Assembly: GCA_964567755.1 (NCBI GenBank)
Contig: CAZMNW010000027.1
Coordinates: 62,001 to 126,000 of the forward strand
Length of the DNA stretch: 64,000 nt
Source of the DNA: DASRJW01 sp964567755
GTDB taxonomy: Bacteria; Krumholzibacteriota; Krumholzibacteriia; G020349025
Direction: 5' to 3'
The notes under the pieces were generated by a model that saw nothing but the letters and a program-made list of their open reading frames with translations, was not told where the DNA came from and did no database searches. A program made the position numbers and the translations under genes. Position 1 is the stretch's first letter; each line of letters begins with the position of its first letter. Positions 1 through 7,984 of this stretch are shown piece after piece.

Positions 1-947
1 AGCGCCTCGAACAGACCATTCGCGCTTTGTTCGAGCGCCACTTCCTCACCGTCGTCGGCGTCGCCCCAGCGCTCGAGTGCGCGCTCCCAGCTCAGATAAG
101 ACTGCAGCTTCACGAACGGCGGCACTTCCATGACGCAGAAGCGATCCGCACTCAAACGCACGACCTGCGCCTCCCGTCCGGCGCCCCGCTCGGCGAGCGT
201 CCAGTAGAGACTGTCGGCGTTCTGGAAGACCACCAGACGGTGGCGTTCGAGATGTCGAGCTTGCAGGCGTCGGTCCAGCGCCCGCGGCAGATGTGTCGCC
301 GCCAGGTGGAGGTCGCCGACCAGAACCATGAGGCGTGCCTGCGGCCGCTCGAGGATGGATTCCAAGAGTGCGTCGGCGATGGCTTCGTCGCGAGCCTGCA
401 GGGTACGACACCCCGAACGCGACAGGTGGTTGATGCCGACCACGCGCACCCCGAGTCGCCGTGCCGACTCGAAAAGCGGTCTGTAGTTCTCCCAGTCGAA
501 GTTCCACGTGCGCCGATACTGAATCGCTTCGAGGAACTCGGCGTCGCCGAGGTCGCCGCGCATGTAGGCATCGAGGGACTGCTGATGGCTCTGCAGCACC
601 ATTTCGACCGCCAGCACGACGGGGCGCGTCTCGGCGGCGGCGCGTTCGAGCAGTCGGCGCGCCAGATCCTGGGATTGGCGCAGGGTGTGATAGTCGCCGA
701 CGAAAAACACGTCGGTTTCGAGGATCGCTTGCACCAGGTCGCCGAGGCTCGCGAGCTCATGTTGGCGTCGAAACTCGCGCAGATACTCGCGCTCGTAGCG
801 TTCGAGTGCGGGCGTGTCGCCGCCCGTGACCGCGCGCAACTCGGCCTGCATGAGCCGCTGCACGCCGCGTTGCAAACGCAACACGGCGCGGCGCACGTCG
901 GTGGAAGCGACGAGTTCATCAGAACGCAGAGGGCTCATACGCGCCAT
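1..947 (-). CDS. ChaN/Tiki-like (PF04187) protein, partial at left edge
   Basis: The reading frame stays open from the start codon to the window edge (315 codons), so the C-terminus is missing. It resembles the ChaN/DUF399 family, whose founder is an iron-regulated haem-binding lipoprotein; related Tiki domains are metal-dependent proteases. Visible landmarks are VFFVGDYHTLRQSQ near residues 80-93, AVEMVLQSHQQ, VVGINHLSRSG and LMVLVGDLHLAATHLP, matching the paired G-[DE]-x-H elements that place metal or haem ligands. There is no signal peptide or lipobox, so unlike classical ChaN this copy looks cytoplasmic. An alternative ATG lies at 938. A 423-base gap separates it from tatA upstream. The family assignment is by motif only. 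Confidence 0.75.
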   Translation of the reverse strand, partial: MARMSPLRSDELVASTDVRRAVLRLQRGVQRLMQAELRAVTGGDTPALERYEREYLREFRRQHELASLGDLVQAILETDVFFVGDYHTLRQSQDLARRLLERAAAETRPVVLAVEMVLQSHQQSLDAYMRGDLGDAEFLEAIQYRRTWNFDWENYRPLFESARRLGVRVVGINHLSRSGCRTLQARDEAIADALLESILERPQARLMVLVGDLHLAATHLPRALDRRLQARHLERHRLVVFQNADSLYWTLAERGAGREAQVVRLSADRFCVMEVPPFVKLQSYLSWERALERWGDADDGEEVALEQSANGLFEA

Positions 948-1370
948 ACTGGAAGCACCTTCTGGTCCACGGCCCGAAAGCCTGGTGTATGGAATCCGCT
1001 GCGGTTGCAACGCGACACGTCGTGTTGCCTGCCGACGCGCTCACGCCGTTTACCACGTTCGCAGAACGGTTGCATCCCACGACTTCCAAGTTGTTGTCGG
1101 TGCATTCTTTCCGTCGCCACGGGCGGACGTTTTCCAGGCAGATTGGCCGGCGCGTCTGCAACTTGCAGCGATGACCAAAGCCACGACTGGCGCGGAGTTG
1201 ACAGCCGCGAGGGCGGCACCTACGTTGAACCCGAGGCCAGGTACAGGTCTGCGACGGGGACTTGACTGCTTGGTTGGGATGCACGCACGAAGCCTTCGGT
1301 CTCGGACGGGCGTCTCGGTCGAGCCGATGTGATCCGACACCTCCGAGCGATCGTGGCCTGGCCTCACTCT
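948..1370. other. 423-base intergenic stretch without a recognised gene
   Basis: This lies between the start of the ChaN-like gene and the end of tatA. Open frames exist on both strands (for example a 61-codon frame at 989-1174, +) but none has protein-like composition, a ribosome binding site or a recognisable motif. It should hold the promoter of the ChaN-like gene, but I see no strong -10/-35 pair. No tRNA-like or strong hairpin structure was noticed. Confidence 0.5.
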
Positions 1371-1553
1371 TCAATCGTCGTCGTCGAGCTCCTTCTTCTT
1401 GCTGTCTTCCTCTTCGTGCAACGCGCGTTTGAAACGCTTGATTCCCAGTCCAAGTCCACGGCCGATCTCCGGCAAGCGGCTGGCGCCAAAGAGCACCGCC
1501 ACCAGCAGTCCGATCAGCAGGAGTTCGCTCGTCCCCAACCGGCCACACGGCAT
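1371..1553 (-). CDS. tatA: Twin-arginine translocase subunit TatA/TatE
   Basis: A 60-residue protein with the TatA plan: a short periplasmic N-terminus, one membrane helix at about residues 10-25 (LLLIGLLVAVLFGASRLPEI), the hinge with Leu-Pro, an amphipathic helix GRGLGLGIKRFKRAL and an acidic/basic tail ending in DDDD. TatA oligomers form the pore through which folded proteins cross the inner membrane. It follows moaC and mobA on the same strand; Mo-cofactor enzymes are classical Tat substrates, so the arrangement is meaningful. The longer upstream frame is the end of moaC read in another frame. TatA and TatB cannot be separated strictly, but the length favours TatA. No tatC is in the window. 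Confidence 0.92.
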   Translation of the reverse strand: MPCGRLGTSELLLIGLLVAVLFGASRLPEIGRGLGLGIKRFKRALHEEEDSKKKELDDDD

Positions 1554-1570
1554 GGTCGACTTCCTTCCTC

Positions 1571-2098
1571 TCAGGGGTTGCGGCGCGGTTTGGCGCCGCG
1601 GCGGCGCGGCTTCGGCCCGGGCTGCCGCCGCCACGGACCGCTGCGGCCGCCAGACTTCTCCATCAACTCCACGGCGCCGATGGTCATCCCGCGGTCCACT
1701 GCCTTGCACATATCGTAGACGGTCGCCGCCGCAATGAGAACCGCGACGATCGCCTCCATCTCGGCGCCAGTCGAGGCGCGGCACACGACTTCCGCTTCGA
1801 TCCGAATGCGGTCGTTGGCAGAGTCGATCTCGACATCGATCCCGACGTGGTCGAGGGGCAGCGCGTGACAGAGTGGAATCAACGTCGCCGTCTGTTTGGC
1901 GGCGGCGATGCCCGCCAGGCGTGCCACCGCCAGAACATCGCCCTTGCGCAGCGTGCCACTGCGGAGCTCCTGCAGCACGTGCGCTGACGTGTGCACCTCG
2001 CCGCGCGCGCGCGCACGTCGCAACGTCGGCAGTTTGGCGCTCGTGTCCACCATCACGACGCGACCGCGCGTATCCACATGCGTCAGCTTGCGCTTCAT
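1571..2098 (-). CDS. moaC: Cyclic pyranopterin monophosphate synthase MoaC
   Basis: 175 residues. MoaC converts the MoaA product into cyclic pyranopterin monophosphate in molybdenum cofactor synthesis. The family signature is clear: LTHVDTRGRVVMVDTSAK at the N-terminus, LIPLCHALPLDHVGID with the conserved Cys-His, GAEMEAIVAVLIAAATVYDMCKAVDRG, and VELMEKSGGRSG at the end. The C-terminal tail is Arg/Pro-rich and slightly longer than usual. The start ATG overlaps the stop of mobA (ATGA at 2095-2098), indicating translational coupling. Together with mobA and tatA it supports a molybdoenzyme in this organism; in selenocysteine-using bacteria a formate dehydrogenase is a common one, but none is visible here. 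Confidence 0.96.
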   Translation of the reverse strand: MKRKLTHVDTRGRVVMVDTSAKLPTLRRARARGEVHTSAHVLQELRSGTLRKGDVLAVARLAGIAAAKQTATLIPLCHALPLDHVGIDVEIDSANDRIRIEAEVVCRASTGAEMEAIVAVLIAAATVYDMCKAVDRGMTIGAVELMEKSGGRSGPWRRQPGPKPRRRGAKPRRNP

Positions 2099-2691
2099 GT
2101 GCGCTCGCGGGGATTGGCGTCCTCGTGCCACGCCTGTGGAGTGTTGAGGTTCGCGAGCATCCCCGACTGCGTCGTGTCCAGGACGTCGATGGCCAGACCC
2201 GCGTTTCGCACCCAGTCGCGCGCGCTCATCCCCCAATGCGGCGCCACGCGTGCGCCGACATCGGCGCGCCACAGCGACGGCAGCGGCTCCGGGACCTGGC
2301 GATCGCGGCACTGGAAACAGCTGCCCGGTGCGCCCAAGATCCGGGCCGCTCCCCACAGGCGCGCCAGCGCCTGGGCTCCGACGTGCGGCATGTCGCAGGC
2401 GCAAATGAAGCGCCACTCGGGCCCCGGCGCCACCAGCGCTGCGCGCAAACCATGCACCAATCCACGCTCCTCGGTGTCGTCGTAGAGCAACGGCAAGCCG
2501 AGATCCTCGAAACCTTGGTCGCGTTTGGCGACCAGCGTCACCTTGCAGACGACGCGGGCGAGAGCGCGCGACAATCGCTGCACCACCGCCTCGCCGTCGA
2601 TCTCGAGTCGCGCCTTGTCGCGCCCCATGCGCACGCTCGCACCGCCTGCGAGAAGGTACGCTCCGACCGAGGAGCGTCGGGGAAGCAACAT
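2095..2691 (-). CDS. mobA: Molybdenum cofactor guanylyltransferase MobA
   Basis: 198 residues from the chosen ATG. MobA transfers GMP from GTP to molybdopterin to make the guanine dinucleotide cofactor. The nucleotidyltransferase loop LLAGGASVRMGRDKARL is at residues 13-29, followed by the CACDMPHV element (GTP/Mg binding Asp). I chose 2691 because a GGAAGAG sequence precedes it; an in-frame ATG at 2715 would add eight residues. It is first in the mobA-moaC-tatA unit, and its stop overlaps the moaC start. A -10-like TATAGT lies about 50 bases upstream. Confidence 0.93.
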   Translation of the reverse strand: MLLPRRSSVGAYLLAGGASVRMGRDKARLEIDGEAVVQRLSRALARVVCKVTLVAKRDQGFEDLGLPLLYDDTEERGLVHGLRAALVAPGPEWRFICACDMPHVGAQALARLWGAARILGAPGSCFQCRDRQVPEPLPSLWRADVGARVAPHWGMSARDWVRNAGLAIDVLDTTQSGMLANLNTPQAWHEDANPRERT

Positions 2692-2743
2692 GGGCGCTCT
2701 CTCTTCCACGGCCATTCTAGGGCGACCGACGTCCGCTCCGTAC

Positions 2744-2749
2744 ACTATA
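2744..2749 (-). promoter_or_regulatory. -10-like element upstream of mobA-moaC-tatA
   Basis: Read leftward this is TATAGT, one mismatch from the sigma70 -10 consensus, 53 bases ahead of the mobA start. No convincing -35 is seen at 16-18 bp, so it could rely on an activator. The same AT-rich patch read rightward (TACACT/TATACA) could serve the divergent GT87 gene. Confidence 0.35.
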
Positions 2750-2846
2750 CACGCCAACTTGGGCTTCGCCGGCCGCCTGCGCCAGCGTTGCCCAGCGCAT
2801 GCCATTTCCGTATCCTGCGCTTCTTGTCATGGAGGTGGCGGTGGCG

Positions 2847-4061
2847 ATGCGGCGACGAGCACGCTTCGCGCTGGGATCGGCTTTGTTCGCCGTCGCGGTG
2901 TTGTACTTTCTCGGATTCGGCGTCCTGCGCCCGCTGCTGCGCCCCTACGCCTACTCGGACTTCGCGACTTTCTACGCCGCATCGCGCGCGGTGGCCAGCG
3001 CCGAGAACCCCTATCAGCGCGAGGTTCTCGTCCGGGAGCTCCTCCCGGAGTGGAGCGGATGGGTCGGCCAGTATTTCTATCCCCCGCCCTTCGCTGCCGT
3101 CATCGTTCGTCCGCTGCTGGTTTTGCCATTCGCGACCGCACGCAGGGTGTGGGTGCTCATCGAAACCGCCGCACTCGTCGCGGCGGGCATCGTCTTGGCA
3201 ACACTGGGTGGCGCGCATCCTGTCACCTGGATGACGGTTGCGCTCGTGCTGCTGCCGTTCGCACCCTGCCATGACGATGTGAAATTGGGCTCGGTTTCGG
3301 GGATCCTGCTGCTGCTCTTCGCGCTGTTTCTGCGCGCGCGCGCGCGCCGGCAAGACAATCGCGCCGCGCTGGCACTCGCGGCATCGATCGGTCTCAAGCT
3401 GGTCCCCGCGGTCGTGCTCGTCTATCTGGGCCTGCGCGGCGAGCGGCGTCTGGCCGCACGCACCTTGCTCGCTTGCGTTCTACTCGTCGTCTTGGGACTC
3501 CCGTGGACAGGTTGGCGACTCTATTTCGACTACGCCCACGACGCGTTGCCGCATCTCCGTCACGGGGTCTTCGCCTGGTTCACCAACCAGTCGCTCGATG
3601 CGTTCTTTGCCCGGATCTTGTTGCAGAATCCGGATACGACGCCGTGGATCGTTTCGCCGCTCCTGCACCGTGGACTCACGGTCCTCGCGTCGGCCGGTAT
3701 TCTCACCCTGCTCGCCCGCAGTGCGCGCCGCGCCGCGGCACCACACGCCGACGCTGCATGGGGGCCGTCGCTGGCGCTGCTCGCGGGGTTGCTCGTCGCG
3801 CGCATCACCTGGGAGTCGATGGTCGTCCTGTCTCTGCCTTGTTTCTGTCTGGCAGCGCAGGCTTTTCGGGCAGGCGAGATGCGACAAAGGCACGCTCTGG
3901 CCTTCGTCACAGCCTATGCGTTGTGTGCACTGCCCTTCCCGTACGCACAACAACCGGTCCGCGCCGGCATCGGACTTCTCCTCGAGTCCCCGCGCCTCTA
4001 TGGCATGCTGATTCTGTTCGCAAGCGGAATCGCGCATCTCTGCGATCGCCGCCGGGTGTGA
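2847..4061 (+). CDS. GT87 (DUF2029) polyprenyl-sugar-dependent membrane glycosyltransferase
   Basis: About 404 residues, an integral membrane protein with roughly ten hydrophobic segments. The family signature is the N-terminal periplasmic loop SDFATFYAASRAV...ENPY, in which the Asp is catalytic in GT-C mannosyltransferases, then YPPPFAAVIVRPL, LGSVSGILLLLFAL, and SIGLKLVPAVVLVYL, the usual GT87 K-x-x-P element. Such enzymes transfer a sugar from a polyprenyl-phosphate carrier outside the inner membrane. The chosen ATG has GGAGG eleven bases upstream; in-frame starts at 2829 and 2799 are possible. It is divergent from mobA and ends one base before the convergent carboxypeptidase stop. The acceptor cannot be inferred. 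Confidence 0.82.
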   Translation: MRRRARFALGSALFAVAVLYFLGFGVLRPLLRPYAYSDFATFYAASRAVASAENPYQREVLVRELLPEWSGWVGQYFYPPPFAAVIVRPLLVLPFATARRVWVLIETAALVAAGIVLATLGGAHPVTWMTVALVLLPFAPCHDDVKLGSVSGILLLLFALFLRARARRQDNRAALALAASIGLKLVPAVVLVYLGLRGERRLAARTLLACVLLVVLGLPWTGWRLYFDYAHDALPHLRHGVFAWFTNQSLDAFFARILLQNPDTTPWIVSPLLHRGLTVLASAGILTLLARSARRAAAPHADAAWGPSLALLAGLLVARITWESMVVLSLPCFCLAAQAFRAGEMRQRHALAFVTAYALCALPFPYAQQPVRAGIGLLLESPRLYGMLILFASGIAHLCDRRRV

Positions 4062-4062
4062 A

Positions 4063-6531
4063 TCACGGCAGGAGAACGAGACGTCGCGCCAAGGTCACGG
4101 CACCGATGCGCAGCCGCGCGATGTAGACGCCGGCGGCGGCGCGCCGCCCGCCGTCGTCGCGCCCATCCCAGACGGTCTCGTGCGCGCCCGATGCGAGCCC
4201 GCCGACGTCCAACAACCGTCGCACGCGCCTGCCGTCCGGGCGCACGATCTCGAGCCGCACCGCGCCATTGCCATCGTGGTCGAAGCGCAGTCGCGTGCGC
4301 GGATTGAAGGGATTCGGCGCCGCCGGATGCAACGCCACAGGCGACGGGATCGCGCCCACCCACGGACCGCGCAGCGCCACTTCGCCACCTTGCTGCGCAC
4401 GCAACAAGACCGCCACACGAGCCGTTGCGGGTGCGAAGACCAGCTCCCACTCCCCGGGGCCCGCGACCTCGAGAGCCGCGACGCGGCGGTAGGCACCCGA
4501 CCGCCATTCCGCCGTGACATCGACAGGGATTTCATGCGCAGCGAGCGGTCGGGACCAGGCTTCGAGTCGTGCCCGACGGCTTGGCAACAAACGCCCGCGC
4601 AGACGCACGCGTCCCGTGTCCGTGTCGAGCGCGAGATCCTCCAAGTCGATCGCCACCTGCTCGGGAATCACGAACCAATAGATGTCGCTATCGGTGCGCC
4701 CTCCGCCCACACGGACCGCGGTCACCCCGTACGCGAACAAACCCGGTCGTTCGGCGATGACGGTGTAGCTCGTGTCCTCCACGACCGCCACCACACGCCG
4801 CGTTTCCTCGAGCATGGCGGGCAGGTCGAGATCCGCTTCGATCCAGGCGCGTCGTGGCGAATCGCTCTCGGTCTCGAGTTCGAGCGCCACATCCACCGTC
4901 TTGCCCGCCCATGGGGTGGCGAGCCAGCGCAGCCGCCGGAGCACTCCATCCGCGGGCACCATGTGATGCGCCCGTGTCGTTTGGTCCGGCGTGAGCGGCG
5001 ACCACGCGGAAGTTCCCGGTTCGCGCACCACGACGGTCATCCGGTCCCATGGCGGCGTGAGTGCGGCGCGCGAACGCAGACTCACGATGCCGTGTAACGG
5101 CATCCGCACTGCGGAGGCCAGGAGAGCGCTGCCGCTCGTGTCGAGGCGGACCTTGGCGCTCGACGCGAGCGCGGCATCGGCCGGCGCGGCCGCGATCTCG
5201 AAGACCTCGTAGAAATCGACCGCCGCACTGCCTGGTTCGGCGCCGCTCCAGCGCAGGTGGATGCGGCGTGGATCCTCGGCGTCCTGTGTCGCGGCCAGCA
5301 CGGGTGGCCGCGGCGGCGTCGTGCCGCGTACATTGTCGGCGACGCGCAAGACATAGAGATTGAGCGGCCACATCGCCGCGCAGGTGGGCTCGATGAGATC
5401 CTCCGCCGGCCAGAAGCCGCCTTCCGCCATCGAGTTCAGCTCGACCGTGAAAGCAAAGGTCGGTTCCGGCTTGGCCGCGTTGACCTCGCCGTACATGAAA
5501 TCGTCCCACACGCCATTGGTGAGGTAGATGGCCCCTGTCGACGCATTGCCGGGGCGATAGCCATTGTCTCGGACCATGCTGTCCGCGAGCGCCGCGTACA
5601 CCGCGTGGTCTGGGGTCACGCGGTCGCGCGTCCAACCCCAGGGGTACAGCACCAGCTGTCCGAAACTGTGATAGCTGATCGCGATGGTGAAGCGCTGGCG
5701 CTCGACCAGATGGCGTAGCGCATCGCTCTCGGGTTCGCTGAAGGCGTGCGTGCCGCGGTATGTTTCGCTCAGCGGTTCGAAGGAGCTGCCCTCGTCGTCA
5801 TGGCCCCACTGGTGCGAATAGTTGCGATTGAGATCGACACCCACGACCTCACCGGCTTCGAGGCGGCGGTTCTTGCGCCATCCCGGCCGCAACTGGGTGT
5901 CTTCCTGATGCACGTGTCCGTCGGGATTGAGCAGGGGCACGATCCACACTTCGCGCTCGTTCACCAGTTGACGCACCCGCGCGTCGCGGCTGTAGCGCTG
6001 CAAGAGTGTGCGCGCCAGGCCCAAGGGCACCTCGACGCTCATGAGCTCGCGCGCGTGGTGATTGCCCACGAACAAGACATCGGGTTCTTCGGCGTCCTCC
6101 CGGGCCGCGTCATCGGAGATTTTGAGCGCGTGAATCGGGCGGCCTTCGAGACTGTGACCGAGGACTTCGAGTGCGGTCAGATCGGGGTGGGCGGCGTGCA
6201 ACGACTCGAGCTCGGCCACGGTTTCCGCCACGGTGTGATACAGGCCGAGGGCTGGAATCTGCTGCAGATGACGACGGCCTGCGTCCACATCCAGCTGCAC
6301 CGTGGACACGGAGTGTCCCAGGGCAAGCAGCTGCTGCTCCTCTTGGCGAGTCACGATCAGGTAGGTTTCACCCGTGTCTGGATCGTAGCTCACGAGCTCG
6401 AACCCAGTGGATTCCAATTCCCGCAAGGTCCAGGGGCTGCGTGGAGCGACCACCACCAGGCTTCGGACCTGTGCTTGGACCGCACCGGCCACCAGAAGAC
6501 CGACACAAGCCAAGACAAAACGCTGCAACAT
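4063..6531 (-). CDS. Secreted M14-family zinc carboxypeptidase with C-terminal FlgD-like/sorting domain
   Basis: 822 residues. A signal peptide covers residues 1-20 (hydrophobic core, cut after VQA). The M14 domain follows: zinc ligands His159 and Glu162 in NHHARELMSVE, His288 in ISYHSFGQLVLYPWG, catalytic Glu364 in FTVELNS, and the substrate-binding Arg/Asn in DLNRNYSHQWG. The GHSLEGRPI element is typical of carboxypeptidase A/T relatives. The C-terminal half is beta-rich and ends with LHPAAPNPFNPRTRLRFD and GVYIARLRIG, the FlgD-Ig-like or secretion-sorting domain of exported proteins in FCB-group and related bacteria. It probably digests extracellular peptides. Upstream ATG 6600 would spoil the signal peptide, so 6531 is preferred. 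Confidence 0.93.
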   Translation of the reverse strand: MLQRFVLACVGLLVAGAVQAQVRSLVVVAPRSPWTLRELESTGFELVSYDPDTGETYLIVTRQEEQQLLALGHSVSTVQLDVDAGRRHLQQIPALGLYHTVAETVAELESLHAAHPDLTALEVLGHSLEGRPIHALKISDDAAREDAEEPDVLFVGNHHARELMSVEVPLGLARTLLQRYSRDARVRQLVNEREVWIVPLLNPDGHVHQEDTQLRPGWRKNRRLEAGEVVGVDLNRNYSHQWGHDDEGSSFEPLSETYRGTHAFSEPESDALRHLVERQRFTIAISYHSFGQLVLYPWGWTRDRVTPDHAVYAALADSMVRDNGYRPGNASTGAIYLTNGVWDDFMYGEVNAAKPEPTFAFTVELNSMAEGGFWPAEDLIEPTCAAMWPLNLYVLRVADNVRGTTPPRPPVLAATQDAEDPRRIHLRWSGAEPGSAAVDFYEVFEIAAAPADAALASSAKVRLDTSGSALLASAVRMPLHGIVSLRSRAALTPPWDRMTVVVREPGTSAWSPLTPDQTTRAHHMVPADGVLRRLRWLATPWAGKTVDVALELETESDSPRRAWIEADLDLPAMLEETRRVVAVVEDTSYTVIAERPGLFAYGVTAVRVGGGRTDSDIYWFVIPEQVAIDLEDLALDTDTGRVRLRGRLLPSRRARLEAWSRPLAAHEIPVDVTAEWRSGAYRRVAALEVAGPGEWELVFAPATARVAVLLRAQQGGEVALRGPWVGAIPSPVALHPAAPNPFNPRTRLRFDHDGNGAVRLEIVRPDGRRVRRLLDVGGLASGAHETVWDGRDDGGRRAAAGVYIARLRIGAVTLARRLVLLP

Positions 6532-6603
6532 ACGCACACCCCTGGTGCTTGGCCGGAGAAACTCGACCTGAAAGTTAAGGTGCACGGGCAAGTCTGGCAA
6601 GAT

Positions 6604-7356
6604 TCAGTGTTCTGTGAGCTTCGCGCGCGCCAATCGCGCCTCTTCGGTGCTTGGGAAACGCGAGATCAAGCTCTCGAACGTCTTGGTGGCGGCGCGAAGC
6701 TTCCCCAGCTGCTGCTGGGTCATCCCAGCCTTGAGCAGCGCCGCCGGGATCTTGTCACCGGACGGGTGCTTGGCTTCGACTTTGAGGAATTCCTCGAGGG
6801 CGCGGTCATAGTCTTTTCGATCGTAATAGACTTCGCCGATCCAGTATTGCGCGTTGTCGGCCAGCTCCGACGTCGGGTAGCGCCCAAGCACTTCCTGGAA
6901 ACCGAGCAGTGCCAGGTCGTGATCGCCGCGCGACAGGTCTTGGTACGCGGCCTCGTACAAGCTGCGCGGATTGTCTCCCCCGGCGGCGGCGGTTGCGGCG
7001 GGCGTCGCCGCCTGCTCGAACTGGATCCGATCGCGCAGCTCCGACTGGTCCAGACGTAACGCCTCGACCTCGGCCTGCAGCGACTGCACGGTCAGCGTCA
7101 GTCGGCTCACCTGTTCGTCACCGACGGCACGCCGTTGGCGCATTTCCGTCGTTTGCCCCGCCACCACAGTGGTCAGGCTGTCGACAGCGCCCTGCAAGCG
7201 CGCGCGCTCGCTCTCGAGCGCGGCCACTTGTTCTTCCAGGCGGGCAGTGCGCAGCTCGTGTGGCGACATCTTCTTGGCGGCGCAAGTGCCCAAAAGCAAA
7301 AAGGCGGTCACCAGCACCGCCCAGGGCTTGCCGAATGCAGAACGGGCAAGCGGCAT
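6604..7356 (-). CDS. cpoB: Cell division coordinator CpoB/YbgF (Tol-Pal associated TPR protein)
   Basis: 250 residues. An N-terminal hydrophobic export segment (LVTAFLLLGTCA) leads into a coiled coil (about residues 30-110, ARLEEQVAALESERARLQ) and a C-terminal TPR domain with SLYEAAYQDLSRGDHDLALLGF, SELADNAQYWIGEVYYDRKD and KIPAALLKAGMTQQQLGK. CpoB links outer-membrane constriction with septal peptidoglycan synthesis by contacting TolA and PBP1B. LGTC before the coiled coil is only a poor lipobox, so soluble periplasmic or lipid-anchored are both possible. It is last in the tol-pal operon; the ATG at 7356 fits the signal peptide better than the longer frame overlapping pal. Confidence 0.93.
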   Translation of the reverse strand: MPLARSAFGKPWAVLVTAFLLLGTCAAKKMSPHELRTARLEEQVAALESERARLQGAVDSLTTVVAGQTTEMRQRRAVGDEQVSRLTLTVQSLQAEVEALRLDQSELRDRIQFEQAATPAATAAAGGDNPRSLYEAAYQDLSRGDHDLALLGFQEVLGRYPTSELADNAQYWIGEVYYDRKDYDRALEEFLKVEAKHPSGDKIPAALLKAGMTQQQLGKLRAATKTFESLISRFPSTEEARLARAKLTEH

Positions 7357-7433
7357 TGGATCTCGCTTTATCACGGCACCCTGGACCAAGGAGGCCGGCG
7401 CAGGGGCCGGCCTCTGGTCGAGGGAGGTTACGG

Positions 7434-7937
7434 TCACTTCACCACGAAATGGGCCCGACGGTTCTGCGCCCAAGCAGACTCGTCATGCCCCATGGAGAAG
7501 GGTTTGTTCTCGCCGTAGCTGAGCGTCTCGACTCTCGTTCCATCGACGCCATAGCTGACGAGGAAGTCCTTGGCGGCCACGGCACGGCTATCGCCCAGCG
7601 CCAGGTTGTATTCCACGGTGCCACGCTCATCGCAATGCCCCTCGATGAGGATTATCGCTTCACGGACTTCCATCAGCTTGCGCCCGTTCTCGGTGAGCGT
7701 CGACTGCGCATCGGCGCGAACATCGGCCTTGTCGTAGTCGTAGAACACGTCCCCGAGATCCCCTTGCACCAACTTCGGTGCCGGCGGTGGAGGCGGTGGA
7801 GGAGGTGGTGGCGGCGGCGGTGGAGGTGGCGGCGGCGCCGGTTCCACAGGCGGCGGCGGTGGCGGTGGCTTGCTGCAGCCGTTCAGGACCGCGAGGCCCA
7901 ACACGGCAACGAGGCTCATGACAAGGATCCTACGCAT
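7434..7937 (-). CDS. pal: Peptidoglycan-associated lipoprotein Pal
   Basis: 167 residues. Lipoprotein signal with lipobox LNGC (Cys21), then an extreme Pro-rich linker (about residues 24-53, almost only Pro), then an OmpA_C domain: VFYDYDKADVRADA, LIEGHCDERGTVEYNLALGDSRA and LSYGENKP. The Asp and Arg of the diaminopimelate-binding site are present (CDERG; QNRRAHF). Pal tethers the outer membrane to peptidoglycan and is cycled by TolB. GGAGG lies eleven bases before the ATG. Pal normally has a short flexible tether; here it is a near-homopolymer encoded by a GGC/GGT-type repeat. Operon position after tolB is canonical. Confidence 0.97.
   Translation of the reverse strand: MRRILVMSLVAVLGLAVLNGCSKPPPPPPPVEPAPPPPPPPPPPPPPPPPPPAPKLVQGDLGDVFYDYDKADVRADAQSTLTENGRKLMEVREAIILIEGHCDERGTVEYNLALGDSRAVAAKDFLVSYGVDGTRVETLSYGENKPFSMGHDESAWAQNRRAHFVVK
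7780..7870 (-). repeat. Low-complexity (GGN/CCN) tract encoding the Pal proline linker
   Basis: Nearly every codon in this stretch is a proline codon, visible on the + strand as runs of ggc, ggt and gga triplets. It is coding (inside pal), but the triplet repetition makes it a likely site of length variation by slippage and of assembly error. Confidence 0.8.
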
Positions 7938-7984
7938 AAAGGCTCGAACCTCCCTCTGTCTACCAGGCGAACCACGCTGTCGCC

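Noticed and set aside
152..919. 255-codon leftward frame inside the ChaN-like gene
   Set aside because: Composition is Ser/Arg/Thr-rich shadow coding; the ChaN-like frame, open to the window edge, carries family motifs.
1198..1226. TTGACA-17-TACGTT on the + strand in the 948-1370 gap
   Set aside because: No rightward gene follows; it points into the 3' end of tatA, so probably chance.
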